51,095 bases of DNA, from NCBI GenBank assembly GCA_910579505.1, contig CAJTTZ010000019.1, positions 1 to 51,095 on the forward strand, read 5' to 3'. This DNA comes from an uncultured Lachnospiraceae bacterium. Lineage in GTDB: Bacteria > Bacillota > Clostridia > Lachnospirales > Lachnospiraceae. Positions within the stretch are counted from its first letter, which is position 1; each line of letters begins with the position of its first letter. The position numbers were made by a program, and so were the translations under genes. Below, one piece after another: positions 50,597 to 51,095 of the stretch. The notes beneath the pieces are model-generated. The model was not told where the DNA came from. It saw nothing but the letters and a program-made list of their open reading frames with translations, and did not search any database.

Positions 50597-51095
50597 GTAA
50601 GCGTCAAATAAGAACGTGTAGTGAAATATATGGCGTTCTCCTGTAAACTTGGGGCTAGAGTTTTTAGGATTCACTCCAAAAACTCTAAATCCAGATAAAG
50701 GAGAATACCCATGGACATTTCCACTTTAACTCCAGATAAACAGGTAAAACTTCAGTACTGGCTGGATGTGATCCGGCAATGCAGAGCCTCCGGCCTGACA
50801 AACCAGGTATGGTGCGAACAGCATGATATCTCTTTAAAAAGCTATTATTACTGGATCGCAAAGATCCGGAAGATGGCGCTTGAGGAACTGCCCCGAAAAA
50901 GGAATGGATCCAGGCCGGTAATGGAGCAGGCTGCATGGCTGCCGGATGGGGCTCCGGAATTTACGGAGGTATCCCTTCGCGGCAGACAGGATTTCTCTGC
51001 CGCTCCTGCGGCAGTGCTCCATATCGGTACTGTGACGGTTGAACTCTTTGAGGATACTCCCTGCGGCCTGCTGGAAGCTATCATGAAAGCAGTGC
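50597..51095 (+). mobile_element. IS66-family insertion sequence, left end (runs off the window)
   Basis: GTAAGCG at 50597 matches the terminal sequence of IS66 elements, and an IS66-type accessory gene begins 107 bases further in. The 8 bases before it, GTTTGTAA, would be one copy of the target-site duplication. The right end lies outside the window. Confidence 0.7.
50711..51095 (+). CDS. tnpA: IS66 accessory protein TnpA (incomplete at window edge)
   Basis: The first 128 codons of an IS66-type TnpA. A helix-turn-helix-like start (YWLDVIRQCRASGLTNQVWC, then EQHDISLKSYYYWIAKI) matches the accessory proteins that lie before TnpB and the TnpC transposase. The later block LHIGTVTVELFEDTPCGLL is the usual C-terminal half. 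AAAGGAG lies 7 bases before ATG 50711. The end is cut by the window. Confidence 0.8.
   Translation, partial: MDISTLTPDKQVKLQYWLDVIRQCRASGLTNQVWCEQHDISLKSYYYWIAKIRKMALEELPRKRNGSRPVMEQAAWLPDGAPEFTEVSLRGRQDFSAAPAAVLHIGTVTVELFEDTPCGLLEAIMKAV

Overview
The window looks like chromosome from a gut-type Lachnospiraceae/Clostridia (Bacillota). The reasons are strong AGGAGG-type ribosome binding sites, frequent TTG/GTG starts, TTGACA/TATAAT promoters, and family content typical of that group: tandem MATE exporters, DUF3021-LytTR cassettes, a MalT-like LuxR regulator beside a giant Cys/His-rich surface protein, intramembrane-sensing kinases with ABC exporters, and IS66. This is inference from gene content; no rRNA or tRNA gene was seen. 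Most of the window has ordinary composition. The stretches around 38.7-40.1 kb and 48.7-50.5 kb are clearly AT-rich and look acquired.

Layout. 0-6.4 kb: a CPBP membrane protease (minus strand), two overlapping PLP enzymes of sulfur amino-acid metabolism, a chemoreceptor with a near-consensus promoter, a NADAR-type protein and a truncated MazG-like remnant. 6.4-9.7 kb: a MarR-MATE-nucleotide kinase cassette with three copies of one palindromic operator, followed by a glutamine-deamidase-type toxin domain broken by a single-base frameshift. 9.7-11.1 kb: a CheW protein, then a graveyard of gene fragments (Cfa methyltransferase, a mobile-element sigma-like protein, an HNH nuclease). 11.1-17.1 kb: an HxlR regulator, tandem radical SAM genes (the second broken), cutC, two unknown genes, a YbaK deacylase, and a minus-strand LytTR/DUF3021/broken CPBP operon.

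17.3-26.8 kb: a GH36 alpha-galactosidase, a serine hydrolase/MATE operon behind a TetR-type operator, a small membrane protein, a FapA-domain protein, a membrane GGDEF cyclase and an orphan LytTR response regulator. 26.8-29.9 kb: three unrecognised genes, one DNA-binding-like protein behind a 14-bp palindrome and two membrane-anchored proteins. 29.9-38.5 kb: a 14-copy AAGC microsatellite and a perfect 23-bp hairpin precede a MalT-like LuxR regulator and an 1866-residue surface protein.

38.7-51.1 kb: an AT-rich orphan gene with the look of an abortive-infection effector, including an internal in-frame ribosome binding site and a RHIM-like motif; a TetR gene with acetolactate synthase subunits; a two-component/ABC export module whose kinase has almost no external loop; a repeat-rich gap; a HEPN-like gene; and the left end of an IS66 element that runs off the window.

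The best candidates for something undescribed are the 38.7-40.1 kb gene, the 26.8-29.9 kb three-gene cassette, and the microsatellite/hairpin control region of the surface-protein locus. All are hypotheses from sequence alone.
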